From Candidatus Equimonas faecalis (GTDB lineage: Bacteria > Bacteroidota > Bacteroidia > Bacteroidales > Bacteroidaceae), in NCBI GenBank assembly GCA_018066245.1, contig JAGHRT010000057.1, positions 1-46,836 of the forward strand: a DNA stretch of 46,836 nt, written 5' to 3'. The translations under genes and the position numbers were made by a program. Positions 7,947 through 15,503 of this stretch are shown here, in pieces (the first letter of the stretch is position 1; each line of letters begins with the position of its first letter). The notes beneath the pieces are model-generated. The model ran no database searches. It was not told the origin of the DNA and was given only the letters and a program-made list of their open reading frames with translations.

Positions 7947-9284
7947 TTAAAAATCCTTATTGAAATCTATCTTGTAAATATGCGACATATCGTTACGCAT
8001 ATTGAACAATATTGTCTTCTGTGCCGGATTATATATGCAGGACCAGTTAGTGGCATTACCGGGCGCCTCAATGGCAAATGCTCCCGCCTGTAGGCATTCG
8101 AGAGCCTCCATTTCGCTCATCACCGGCCTGTAACTGGTGCCAAACTGCACCAGATGAACTTTGTCGCCATAAGCATCCATCATATGCCTTACACGTTGTT
8201 TGGCGCTGTAGCCATACTGCCAGTCATCAGTCAAATAGGTTTTCGTAGCCTCGGGATTGGCGTAATAATTTTCTACGCTGTTGTATTCGTAAGGGATAAC
8301 CTGAGAGGTAAACGGAACAATATTCATACGGTCTTCCGGACGGAGCACATAAAGTTTGTTCTCCCAGTACTCGAATATAGCATAATCGCCCGTGGCGTCT
8401 GCAACCATCCAATGAACGTTGATGGAAGGATGCAAGGATACATAATTATACTGTCTCATCATCATTTCAACTTCTTTGACCGTCTTGCATTTACTCAGAA
8501 TAAAGTTCTGCATCAGACTGTTTGCAACATAGCCTTTCCCGCCTTCATTCTGCAAAACGCGCGTCGGTCCCGATGTCCCATGTTCATTGTCAGCGAATAC
8601 CGGCAACTGGAAAGCTCCGAAACACAGGCCGTATTCGTTTATGCCGTCCATCGTGGCCATGGGCTGGCGCAGAAGTCGGTGGAGAGAGGTCGTGTCGTTA
8701 GAGAGAATACCGTCTCCGTTTTCTTTGGGGGTCTTCTTTGAGACGCCATTGTATGTAGCGGAATTGTAATTGGGAGCGGTAAACTGAATATACCTGTAAC
8801 CGTTGGCTTTGTTGAACAGCAAGCAGAGCGGACCGCCTGCACCGTCAAAATTGCGGCCGAAAAGCACTTCTCCCTTCTCGTTGAAACATACAAATCCGGA
8901 GCAGGACTGCTGCGGATGCTCTTCGTCAAATGGCGGCTCCTGGCCATCTTTTTTGAACCACAGCTCTTCCATTGCGTTATGGTTGGACGAGTGAGTAGGC
9001 ATTTCGTTTGCTACCAACTTCTCAAAATGGAGGTTGGTCGTAAAGTCCATGTAGTAGAATCTGTCAGATATACGACGCAGTGACGACAAGGTAGTCTTTG
9101 CCGATTCGGAATCATTGCACTTTTCGGAATTAATGGGATTGGTTACCGGTGCTCCCAACTGTCGTATGTTCTCAGTAATACGATACTTTGGCTTTTCCAG
9201 TTCGGGAGTATCGTCTTTTTCACATCCTGTGTTGAAAACGAGGACAGATACTAAACACAGTGAAATAATACTTGTTTGTTTCAT
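7947..9284 (-). CDS. Second linear amide C-N hydrolase family lipoprotein (paralogue)
   Basis: A 445-residue lipoprotein with Cys21 as the lipidation site (VFNTGC), followed by EKDDTPELE, again an acidic surface-export-like tail. The expected nucleophile is Cys128 in SCSGFVCFNEKGEVLFGRNFDG. The supporting motifs DGINEYGLCFGAFQLP and HWMVADATGDYAIFEYW match the choloylglycine hydrolase-like fold. The region before the Cys is longer than in the neighbouring paralogue, and five extra residues separate Cys from the GRNFD motif. The two genes are tandem on one strand and likely one operon. Divergence between them argues for an old duplication with separate substrates. Confidence 0.82.
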   Translation of the reverse strand: MKQTSIISLCLVSVLVFNTGCEKDDTPELEKPKYRITENIRQLGAPVTNPINSEKCNDSESAKTTLSSLRRISDRFYYMDFTTNLHFEKLVANEMPTHSSNHNAMEELWFKKDGQEPPFDEEHPQQSCSGFVCFNEKGEVLFGRNFDGAGGPLCLLFNKANGYRYIQFTAPNYNSATYNGVSKKTPKENGDGILSNDTTSLHRLLRQPMATMDGINEYGLCFGAFQLPVFADNEHGTSGPTRVLQNEGGKGYVANSLMQNFILSKCKTVKEVEMMMRQYNYVSLHPSINVHWMVADATGDYAIFEYWENKLYVLRPEDRMNIVPFTSQVIPYEYNSVENYYANPEATKTYLTDDWQYGYSAKQRVRHMMDAYGDKVHLVQFGTSYRPVMSEMEALECLQAGAFAIEAPGNATNWSCIYNPAQKTILFNMRNDMSHIYKIDFNKDF

Positions 9285-9386
9285 ACTTTTATTTTTAAGG
9301 TCGATGGTAATATAAAATTCAATTTATATCTGTATCTGTGGCCACCACGGTTAGGTTGCTGAGGCTGGGGGATGAAGGCCTTCCCC

Positions 9387-9551
9387 TTACCTCTCCCTTA
9401 AAGGGTGGGAATAGAATGGGTATGCCTTGGTGCTGATAACAGTCTGGGCTTTGATGGTGCCACGGCTATCAACGATGCCGAACACGGAGTTTGTACCACC
9501 CATGTCAAGACCGATGACGTAGGCTTTTTTCTCTGGGTTTATGGTTTCCAT
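9387..9551 (-). pseudogene. Truncated 5' fragment of a second ROK kinase gene
   Basis: A 54-codon minus-strand frame begins with its own ATG and a different N-terminus (METINPEKKA), then reads YVIGLDMGGTNSVF onward like the ROK kinase at 5476-6450. Positions 9418-9523 match 6317-6422 at 104 of 106 bases; both differences are synonymous. The match stops abruptly after KAYP, and the frame runs into a CTCCCTT/AAGGG palindrome and a stop at 9387. Only the first sixth of the gene is left, so it cannot encode an active kinase. Confidence 0.85.
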
Positions 9552-9660
9552 GGTGGGATGTGTTTAGGCAGGCGGGTTCTGCGGCTTGTTGTGAAGAGGC
9601 GTGAACCGTACGGGTAAAACCTAAAATTGGAGGGCAGGAATCCACCATGGACTTGTGAAT
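9552..9660. other. Short gene-free spacer before the truncated ROK fragment
   Basis: No gene, RNA or clear promoter is seen between the end of the Cys-repeat gene and the ATG of the ROK remnant. The start-codon context of the remnant differs from that of the intact ROK gene, so the copied region does not include the promoter. Confidence 0.4.
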
Positions 9661-10293
9661 TTACTTCTTTGATTTAGCTTGCTGCATCTTGCACTGCTTT
9701 TCCAAGGCCTTACATTTGGCATCGCATTCCTTTTGGAGTTTCTTGCATTCAGCCTTGCACTCATCCTGCTTTTCCTTGCAGGCTTTTTTGCAGACGTCCT
9801 GGGTATCCTTACAGGCTTTCTTGCATTCATCCTGTTTGTCCTGGCATTCCTTCTTGCAGGCGTCCTCTACGTTCTTGCATGCTTTTTTGCAAGCGTCTTC
9901 AGTGTCCTTGCAGGCCTTCTTGCAGGCATCCTGCTTGTCCTTGCAAGCCTTCTTGCAGGTGTCTTGCTTGTCCTTGCAGGCCTTCTTGCAGGCATCCTGT
10001 TTGTCCTTGCAAACTTTCTTGCAAGCATCCTGTTTGCTCTTGCATTCCTTGTCGCATTCGCCCTGCTTTTTCTTGCAATCCTTGTCGCAGGCAGCTTGCT
10101 GTTGCTGACATTTCTGCTTGCATTCGGCCTGCATCTTCTGGCATTGCTGCTTGCATTGTTCGGGCGTGATGACGTTCTCCGTCTGAGGCTGTTCAGGAGC
10201 TGTGACTGGCTGGGGAGTTTCTGTGGTTTCGGTCTGTGCCATGGCGCTTATGCTGAATGTTGCGATAAGGGCCATAAAAAGGGTCTTTTTCAT
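9661..10293 (-). CDS. Secreted cysteine/lysine-rich protein made of 11-residue repeats (cysteine stripe)
   Basis: 210 residues. A signal peptide (cleavage near AMAQ, residue 20) and a Thr/Pro/Gln linker to about residue 45 precede a strict repeat. Cysteines fall at 47, 51, 58, 62 and so on to 201: 29 cysteines, always spaced 4 then 7, a period of exactly 11 over 14 periods. The central unit reads DKQDACKKACK. Charged residues fill the rest, and there are no Pro or Gly breaks except one Gly at 78. An 11-residue period is the hendecad of long, nearly straight helices, so all the Cys would lie on one face. I do not recognise a named family. Possible roles are metal storage, disulfide-linked fibre or thiol buffering; none is proven. 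It is last in a probable operon behind a Cys/Pro-rich secreted protein. Confidence 0.85.
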   Translation of the reverse strand: MKKTLFMALIATFSISAMAQTETTETPQPVTAPEQPQTENVITPEQCKQQCQKMQAECKQKCQQQQAACDKDCKKKQGECDKECKSKQDACKKVCKDKQDACKKACKDKQDTCKKACKDKQDACKKACKDTEDACKKACKNVEDACKKECQDKQDECKKACKDTQDVCKKACKEKQDECKAECKKLQKECDAKCKALEKQCKMQQAKSKK

Positions 10294-10362
10294 TGTTGTA
10301 GTGATTTATTTGGTTGGAAATTTGATTTGTTAATAGGGGGATATAGGAACGAGGGCTTTCGC

Positions 10363-10779
10363 TTATTTAGAAGCGGATCGGTCACCGCCTCTGTAGCCGC
10401 CCCGATTGTTTTGCTGGGGTGTTTGCTTGGCTGGCTCCTTCCTGTCCGGCTGACTGTTTTTCTGATTGTTCCGGCTGTCGGCAGGATTGTTGCGGCCATC
10501 ATTGGGGCGATTCCCTATATAGGTGGGGCGGTCGTTCCTCGTGACAGAGGGTTTATTGGGTTTTGGCGGCTTTGGGGCAGGTTTGGGTGGTTGAATCGCC
10601 GGGCGCGGGTGTGGCCGAGGCGTGCTGCACTTGTAACAGTGGCCTGTGCAGTGTCTGCATTGGCAATTGGGACGGCCACACACGGGACAGGGTGGCGGGG
10701 TCTTGTAGTGTTTGGGGCTTAGGGCATTTGTGCTGAGCGTGCCCAATGCCATAAGAAAGATGAGGATAAGTCTGTTCAT
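10363..10779 (-). CDS. Small secreted Cys-cluster and Pro/Asn-rich protein
   Basis: 138 residues. A signal peptide (MNRLILIFLMALGTLSTNA) is followed by a dense cluster of seven cysteines at 31, 34, 39, 41, 44, 48 and 51 (PCPVCGRPNCQC, RHCTGHCYKC). Histidines at 43 and 47 lie inside the cluster, suggesting metal binding or disulfide knots. After residue 52 comes a Pro/Lys-rich stretch (PKPAPKPPKPNKP) and a hydrophilic Asn/Gln/Arg tail, probably unfolded. I recognise no family. It starts 10 bases after the ArgR-like gene stop, and the Cys-repeat protein follows after 69 bases, so the pair is probably co-expressed outside the cytoplasm. Confidence 0.75.
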   Translation of the reverse strand: MNRLILIFLMALGTLSTNALSPKHYKTPPPCPVCGRPNCQCRHCTGHCYKCSTPRPHPRPAIQPPKPAPKPPKPNKPSVTRNDRPTYIGNRPNDGRNNPADSRNNQKNSQPDRKEPAKQTPQQNNRGGYRGGDRSASK

Positions 10780-10789
10780 TTTATATGTT

Positions 10790-11026
10790 TTAATGGGATT
10801 GGATGCTGTCTGTATGGATAATGCGTTTGAAACGTGGGTCTTCTACGATTATGTACTGTCCGTCCATCTTATAGGCGTGTATGCGGGAGAGGTCGCGGGA
10901 GAGCTGGGGTTGCGACACATAGTAACCTTCTTTAGCCAGAGCCAGACGCAGTGAGTCTTGGTCGTGTATCTGGCCGTCTATGATGATTTGGCGCAGGACG
11001 TCCAACCGTAGAAGACGTTTATTCAT
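10790..11026 (-). CDS. Stand-alone ArgR-like winged-helix DNA-binding protein
   Basis: 78 residues resembling only the N-terminal DNA-binding domain of arginine repressors: RLDVLRQIIIDGQIHDQDSLRLALAKEGYYVSQPQLSRDLSRI, with the recognition-helix pattern SQPQLSRDL. Standard ArgR is about 150 residues and has a C-terminal domain for hexamer formation and arginine binding; that part is absent here. The ATG overlaps the sulfatase stop (TGATG), which points to translational coupling. With no sensor domain visible, its signal is unknown. It may control its own operon, which encodes two Cys-rich secreted proteins downstream. Confidence 0.75.
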   Translation of the reverse strand: MNKRLLRLDVLRQIIIDGQIHDQDSLRLALAKEGYYVSQPQLSRDLSRIHAYKMDGQYIIVEDPRFKRIIHTDSIQSH

Positions 11027-12591
11027 CAGTTGGGAATTGTTACCTGGAAGAGATTGTTGTTGGTGTGCTCCTGCTTGATGATGGCCTTGAGTTCCTTGAC
11101 TTTTTCTGGATACTTGGAGGCGAGGTTTACGTCTTCGTGGATGTCGGTAGCGAGGTCAAAGAGACCCTGTACGGAGCCGCCGCTTACAACGAGTTTCCAG
11201 TTGCCTTGGCGCACGCCCAGCATGTTGGTCTCGTGAAATTCCCAGTAGAGGTGGTCGTGTACCTCTTGGATTCCTTGGCCCGTGAGGGTGGGGTAGAAGG
11301 ATATGCCGTCGAAGTAGTCGTCCTCGCCTTTGGGGTTGTACTTTTTGTAGTTGTCTATGCCGGCGATGTCGGAGAAGGTCGCCATGAGATCGTAGAAGGC
11401 AAACATGTGGTCGCTCACGCTGCCTGCCTTGACTGTGCCAGGCCAGCGCACGATGAAGGGTACACGTATGCCGCCTTCATAGGTAGAGCGCTTTTTACCC
11501 TTGAGCAGACCGTCGCGGTTGAAGAAGTCGGGATCAGCCCCGCCTTCCTCGTGGGGGCCATTGTCAGAGGTGAAGATAAGTACGGTGTTGTCGGCCAGGC
11601 CCTTTTCTTCCAGTTTGGCCATGATTTCGCCTACCATGGCATCCAAACGGGTAATCATAGCTGCGAACTGGGCGTGGCCATTGCTGATTTGCTTGTACCA
11701 GGAACTTCCACCGCCGCCCTTTTCGGTGCAAAAGTGGCCATCGTAGGCAGCAAGGATGCTGTCGCGGGGCTGCCACAGCTCGGCGTGAGGAAGGGTATAG
11801 GTGAAGATACCAAGGAAGGGCGTGCCGTTCTTCTGTACATCTTCAGCACGCTCGTCCAACCAGCGGAGGGCGTAGCGGTGGATGAGGTCGGCAGAATACT
11901 GCTCCCTGTTCTCGTAGTCGGCATTACCGCTGGCCACGTCCTTGTGTTGTATGTTTTGTTTAAGAGTATCTATTACGACATGTTTGTCGCCGTAGTTTTT
12001 GGGGTCGTAGCGGTTGAGAAAGTTAGGGTAGTAGGTGTGGGCCTGGAATTGGCAGATGGGGCCATAGAAGGTATCAATGCCACGCTTGTCGGGCGTGGAC
12101 TTGGAGGATTGGGCATTGTTCTTGAGATTGTAGTAGCCGCCGGCCCACTTGCCAAACATGCCTGTGGCATAGCCTTCTTTCTTAAAGATTTCGGGAATGA
12201 TGACGTGGTCGGTGTCATAGGGTTCTTGGCCAACCACTGAATAGTCGGTGCATACGTTGCCGTTCTCACCGCGGAACTGGTAGTTGAAGTTGCCGCTGTT
12301 CCAATATTCGCGATTGCCGCGTACATGGGTGTGGCCGCTGTGCTGTCCTGTCATGAAGCAGGCGCGTGAGGGGGCACTTACGGGTGAGCCTGCATAGGCT
12401 TGGGTGAAGCGCATACCCTGAGATGCGAGGCGGTCGATATTGGGTGTCGCAATATATTGCTGCCCGTAGCAACCGAGGTCGCCGTAACCCATATCGTCAC
12501 ACATTATATATATTATATTAGGGCGTTGTTGTGCCCAGACGGCAGAAGCGGCCAACATACCACCTACGCCGAGGAAAAGTTTCTTATCCAT
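11026..12591 (-). CDS. Secreted sulfatase, serine-type active site
   Basis: 521 residues with a signal peptide (GMLAASAVWA, cleavage near residue 20). The sulfatase fold is clear: metal-binding Asp32 and Asp33 in IMCDDMGYGDLGCYG, and the formylglycine signature S72-A-P-S-R76 followed by ACFMTGQ, then FTSDNGPHEEGG further on. The serine (not cysteine) means maturation by an anaerobic radical-SAM maturase (anSME), as is usual in gut and oral Bacteroidales; no maturase gene is in this window. It removes sulfate from glycans or small esters in the periplasm or at the cell surface; the substrate cannot be read. It is first in a likely operon with the ArgR-like gene. Confidence 0.93.
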   Translation of the reverse strand: MDKKLFLGVGGMLAASAVWAQQRPNIIYIMCDDMGYGDLGCYGQQYIATPNIDRLASQGMRFTQAYAGSPVSAPSRACFMTGQHSGHTHVRGNREYWNSGNFNYQFRGENGNVCTDYSVVGQEPYDTDHVIIPEIFKKEGYATGMFGKWAGGYYNLKNNAQSSKSTPDKRGIDTFYGPICQFQAHTYYPNFLNRYDPKNYGDKHVVIDTLKQNIQHKDVASGNADYENREQYSADLIHRYALRWLDERAEDVQKNGTPFLGIFTYTLPHAELWQPRDSILAAYDGHFCTEKGGGGSSWYKQISNGHAQFAAMITRLDAMVGEIMAKLEEKGLADNTVLIFTSDNGPHEEGGADPDFFNRDGLLKGKKRSTYEGGIRVPFIVRWPGTVKAGSVSDHMFAFYDLMATFSDIAGIDNYKKYNPKGEDDYFDGISFYPTLTGQGIQEVHDHLYWEFHETNMLGVRQGNWKLVVSGGSVQGLFDLATDIHEDVNLASKYPEKVKELKAIIKQEHTNNNLFQVTIPN

Positions 12592-12672
12592 GTTTTGGTT
12601 TTGTAAGGTTATGTATTTTCTAAGTTTGCTTCGGCAAGTGCCTTTACGTGTCGAGCAATGGATTTTTGAGGA

Positions 12673-14706
12673 TTAAAATACGACAACTTCGCCGGTGAGA
12701 GCCGAATTTTTGCGAATGTAGGTCTCCCCTTTGGTGGGCCGGGTAACGTGGCGACCTGTGAGGTCGTAGTATCTGGGGACATCATACACCTCATCGATGG
12801 AATTTGCAGGGGACATGTCAATGGCGGTGGGGCGCTCGTTGGTGGTGTTGATGCTGAACATGGCCGTGAGGTGGGTGGGCCTTTCGGGTATGACACTATA
12901 ACTGGCATTGGTGCTGACTACTTTCTTTCCGTCGGTCCAACAAAGGAATTTGGAATCGCCTACGGGTGTAGCCTGGCAGATGACCTGATTAGACCCTTCA
13001 GTGGCTTCAGTCTTTGTGGCCAAACCGCGGGTGTGGTCATTGACATCCACGGTAACTTCAGGGGCCGTGTAGGGAACGGTTACTACGATGCAGTCGAGAA
13101 TTTGCCCCATAGTTACGTCTTCATCAGGGCCAGTCATGCCATTGTCGGTAATACGGATACGCATACGGCTTTCACCGAGTACGGCATCCTCAGGTACGGT
13201 GGTCTTGAAGGTGAGTGCTTTGGATGTGGGCTCATCTACCTGAAGTACCTCCTCAAACTCGCCGTCATGGTTCCAGTCGAAGCATGCCTGAACGATATAT
13301 CCCGTGGTGGGTATGCCTTTCAGGGTAACGTCCAGCTGGATGTCGTGGCCTGGGGCCACTTGAGCTTTGTCGGTGGTGAACAGAGTCCACCAAGTGTTGC
13401 TTACGGCTGTGCCAGTTACTTTCTTGCCTGCCCAAGTGGTAACGGGGTAGTCAAGTTTATGCATGGCTCCTTCGCCCGTGAGTTGTAGTTTGTCCACGCA
13501 GACGGTGGATTTTACGGAACCACAGGGCATGAAATAGACCTGTGCGGACTTTGCAAAGCTTGTGTGCTTCTTGCTGGCTTCGGCTGCTTCATAGTCGTAG
13601 TCAAAGTCGGTCTTATTGATGTACCAGTAGGAGCCTGTATTGCTCGTTCCGGCAGCCCAGGTAATAATGTAGGAATTGGCACCGTTCTTGTTCAGCCCCA
13701 CGGGTGACTTGCTCGTGTTGTCGTAGTTGGCGCAGTTGGTGGAAGTCAGGCGGTAGGCATTGCTCAGGGCGGATTCCTTGCTGATGTAGTATTCTACGGG
13801 TGTTTCCGTTGCGCTTATGTTGTAGGTGTTGTCGGAGGATGTCTTGCAGGCTTCTATGTAGTGGCCCGTTACGGCATTCTTGATGTGGTAGCAATTGGGG
13901 TTGCCGGTCGGAAGGAACTGCCAATACTGTTTAACGGTATTTTTCTTGGCATCTACCTGAAGTACACCGGTATTGCCTTCTGTGATGTAGCTGTTGGCAT
14001 TGCCGTACCACTGTATGAGATAGTACTGTTCGCTTCCGCCAAAGCCATTGTCGTCAGGAATGATAGGATCGGTTTTACTTTCAATGATGTCATTGCCTCC
14101 TATCGTAATGTAGCTGATGCCCATAAAACATCCCTTGTTTTCGCTGCCGGCAGTGATGGTAAAGTCCAGTGTGAGGGCTGTACTGACCGTGGCTTTGCTG
14201 GTCGCTTTGAGTGCCCAAAATTTGTGCACACTAGTTTGGTTCTCTCCTATGCCTGCGGCTATGTCGATGTCAGAGAGGCTCGCGAAAGCTTGGTCGTTCT
14301 GGGTCATGCTTACATTCCAGAGGCGATTGACATTGTCGTTGTTCTGCTGGTAGTTGCCTTGGCCGTTCAAAGCATGTATATCCATGCCCACAATGTCAAA
14401 GTCAATGGGCTCTTTCAATCCGTTGAGTGCAACGCTGAATGTGATGGTAGGGGAGGTGTTGCCGTTTACATCGAAGCACAGGAGGTTGCCGCTTACGGCA
14501 TTCCCTGTTGTCTTGAAAGTGTGGCTACTTGATACACTGGCGGCAACGCCATCAATGGGCTTCCCGTTTTGGTCCACTACATTTACAGTTACGCTGCTGG
14601 CATCAGAGCCAGTACGACTGAAACTCAGGCCTATCTTCTCATAGGCCATGGCTACCATACTACTTCCTGCAAAAAGGAGTAGCAAAAGAAATCTTGTTTT
14701 ACACAT
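12673..14706 (-). CDS. Large secreted protein with ricin-like lectin and GEVED domains and a type IX-like C-terminal tail
   Basis: 677 residues with a signal peptide (residues 1-21, ending MVAMAYE). An N-terminal beta-rich region to about 210 is followed by a ricin-B-like part at about 225-385 (YYLIQWYGNANSYITEG, YHIKNAVTGHYIEAC, YWYINK). A GEVED-type domain at about 440-560 shows FDWNHDGEFEEV and RIRITDNGMTGPDEDV. The end has PRYYDLTGRHVTRPTKGETYIRKN, like Prevotella surface proteins exported by the type IX system. No catalytic residues are evident, so a binding or adhesive role is likely. Its ATG follows the TetR stop by 3 bases, making it part of that transcript. Confidence 0.75.
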   Translation of the reverse strand: MCKTRFLLLLLFAGSSMVAMAYEKIGLSFSRTGSDASSVTVNVVDQNGKPIDGVAASVSSSHTFKTTGNAVSGNLLCFDVNGNTSPTITFSVALNGLKEPIDFDIVGMDIHALNGQGNYQQNNDNVNRLWNVSMTQNDQAFASLSDIDIAAGIGENQTSVHKFWALKATSKATVSTALTLDFTITAGSENKGCFMGISYITIGGNDIIESKTDPIIPDDNGFGGSEQYYLIQWYGNANSYITEGNTGVLQVDAKKNTVKQYWQFLPTGNPNCYHIKNAVTGHYIEACKTSSDNTYNISATETPVEYYISKESALSNAYRLTSTNCANYDNTSKSPVGLNKNGANSYIITWAAGTSNTGSYWYINKTDFDYDYEAAEASKKHTSFAKSAQVYFMPCGSVKSTVCVDKLQLTGEGAMHKLDYPVTTWAGKKVTGTAVSNTWWTLFTTDKAQVAPGHDIQLDVTLKGIPTTGYIVQACFDWNHDGEFEEVLQVDEPTSKALTFKTTVPEDAVLGESRMRIRITDNGMTGPDEDVTMGQILDCIVVTVPYTAPEVTVDVNDHTRGLATKTEATEGSNQVICQATPVGDSKFLCWTDGKKVVSTNASYSVIPERPTHLTAMFSINTTNERPTAIDMSPANSIDEVYDVPRYYDLTGRHVTRPTKGETYIRKNSALTGEVVVF

Positions 14707-14709
14707 ATT

Positions 14710-15339
14710 TTAATTTATTATCTCATCGGCATAATGCTTTATGAACTTGTCGATGATTTCAATGCCTTTGGGTGTGCAGCAACCGCGCATATAGACAATG
14801 GTGATGTTCATGAAGATATCTTTCATCGGCAGGAGGCGGAAGTCTGGATTGGTAGAAAGGCCGCGCAACTGGTTGGACATTACCTTCGTGTATAGTTCAT
14901 AGTTGATGTCATCACGGAATAAGCCCTGCTCCACGCCCTTTTTCATGCACTCAACTGATTCACGGATGCTCTGTTCGCGGTGTTTTTCCATGTGAGCCTC
15001 TACGGTGGGGTAGTGCATGATGTCCACAATAAAGGACAAGCTTTGGTTGCGGTAGCGCATCAGGTTATAGCGAAAAATGCTCAGTATGTAGTCGAGCACG
15101 TTTTCCGATTCTTTCTGTAGGGTTGCCAGCCTTTCCACGCGAATCTGCTCTGCACGATCAAGGCTGGCCATCATGAGCTCTTCTTTGTCGGAAAAAAGCT
15201 GGTAAAGGGTGCGCTTTGACATGCCGAGTTCGTGGGATAGCTTGTCCATTGTGAACTGTCGGATTCCATAGGTTTGGAATGATTTTAGGGCAACGTCGAT
15301 GACATGCTGCCTTACTGCTGCTGTTGTTTCTGGATTCAT
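14710..15339 (-). CDS. TetR/AcrR family transcriptional regulator
   Basis: 209 residues if started at the ATG at 15339. An upstream TTG at 15363 is in frame but lies inside the promoter -7 box, so I prefer the ATG. The N-terminal helix-turn-helix is typical: VALKSFQTYGIRQFTMDKLSHELGMSKRTLYQLFSDKEELM. The C-terminal part is a generic ligand-binding helical domain, so the signal is unknown. TetR proteins are usually repressors of neighbouring genes. The only gene joined to it is the secreted lectin/GEVED protein 3 bases downstream, which is an unusual partner. The malic enzyme gene is divergent. Confidence 0.93.
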   Translation of the reverse strand: MNPETTAAVRQHVIDVALKSFQTYGIRQFTMDKLSHELGMSKRTLYQLFSDKEELMMASLDRAEQIRVERLATLQKESENVLDYILSIFRYNLMRYRNQSLSFIVDIMHYPTVEAHMEKHREQSIRESVECMKKGVEQGLFRDDINYELYTKVMSNQLRGLSTNPDFRLLPMKDIFMNITIVYMRGCCTPKGIEIIDKFIKHYADEIIN

Positions 15340-15360
15340 AGATTTAATAGTTTGATGTTG

Positions 15361-15368
15361 CAAAAATA
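15361..15368 (-). promoter_or_regulatory. Bacteroidota -7 box for the TetR gene
   Basis: The minus strand reads TATTTTTG, a match to TAnnTTTG, 21 bases before the chosen ATG. No good TTG -33 element is visible. Its overlap with the in-frame TTG decides against that TTG as a start codon. Confidence 0.5.
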
Positions 15369-15503
15369 CGTATTTTTTTGAAAAAAGGTAGTATTTCTCC
15401 CGCTTTTTTTGTGTATTTTCCTAAAAGAAGACCGTGTGGTAAGGCTTTTGTGGGATTTTTTTGCTAATTTCGCGAGCAATTTTAAAAGTTTAAACCCAAT
15501 ATT

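Noticed and set aside
9679..10722. A 347-codon very hydrophobic plus-strand frame (Leu/Phe/Ala-rich)
   Set aside because: It is the mirror of the Cys/Lys repeat and Cys/Pro genes on the other strand; Cys and Lys codons read backwards give Ala, Leu and Phe. It spans two genes and has no start context.
15340..15363. TTG start of the TetR gene
   Set aside because: The TTG is part of the TATTTTTG -7 promoter box, so it would not be in the mRNA; the ATG at 15339 fits.
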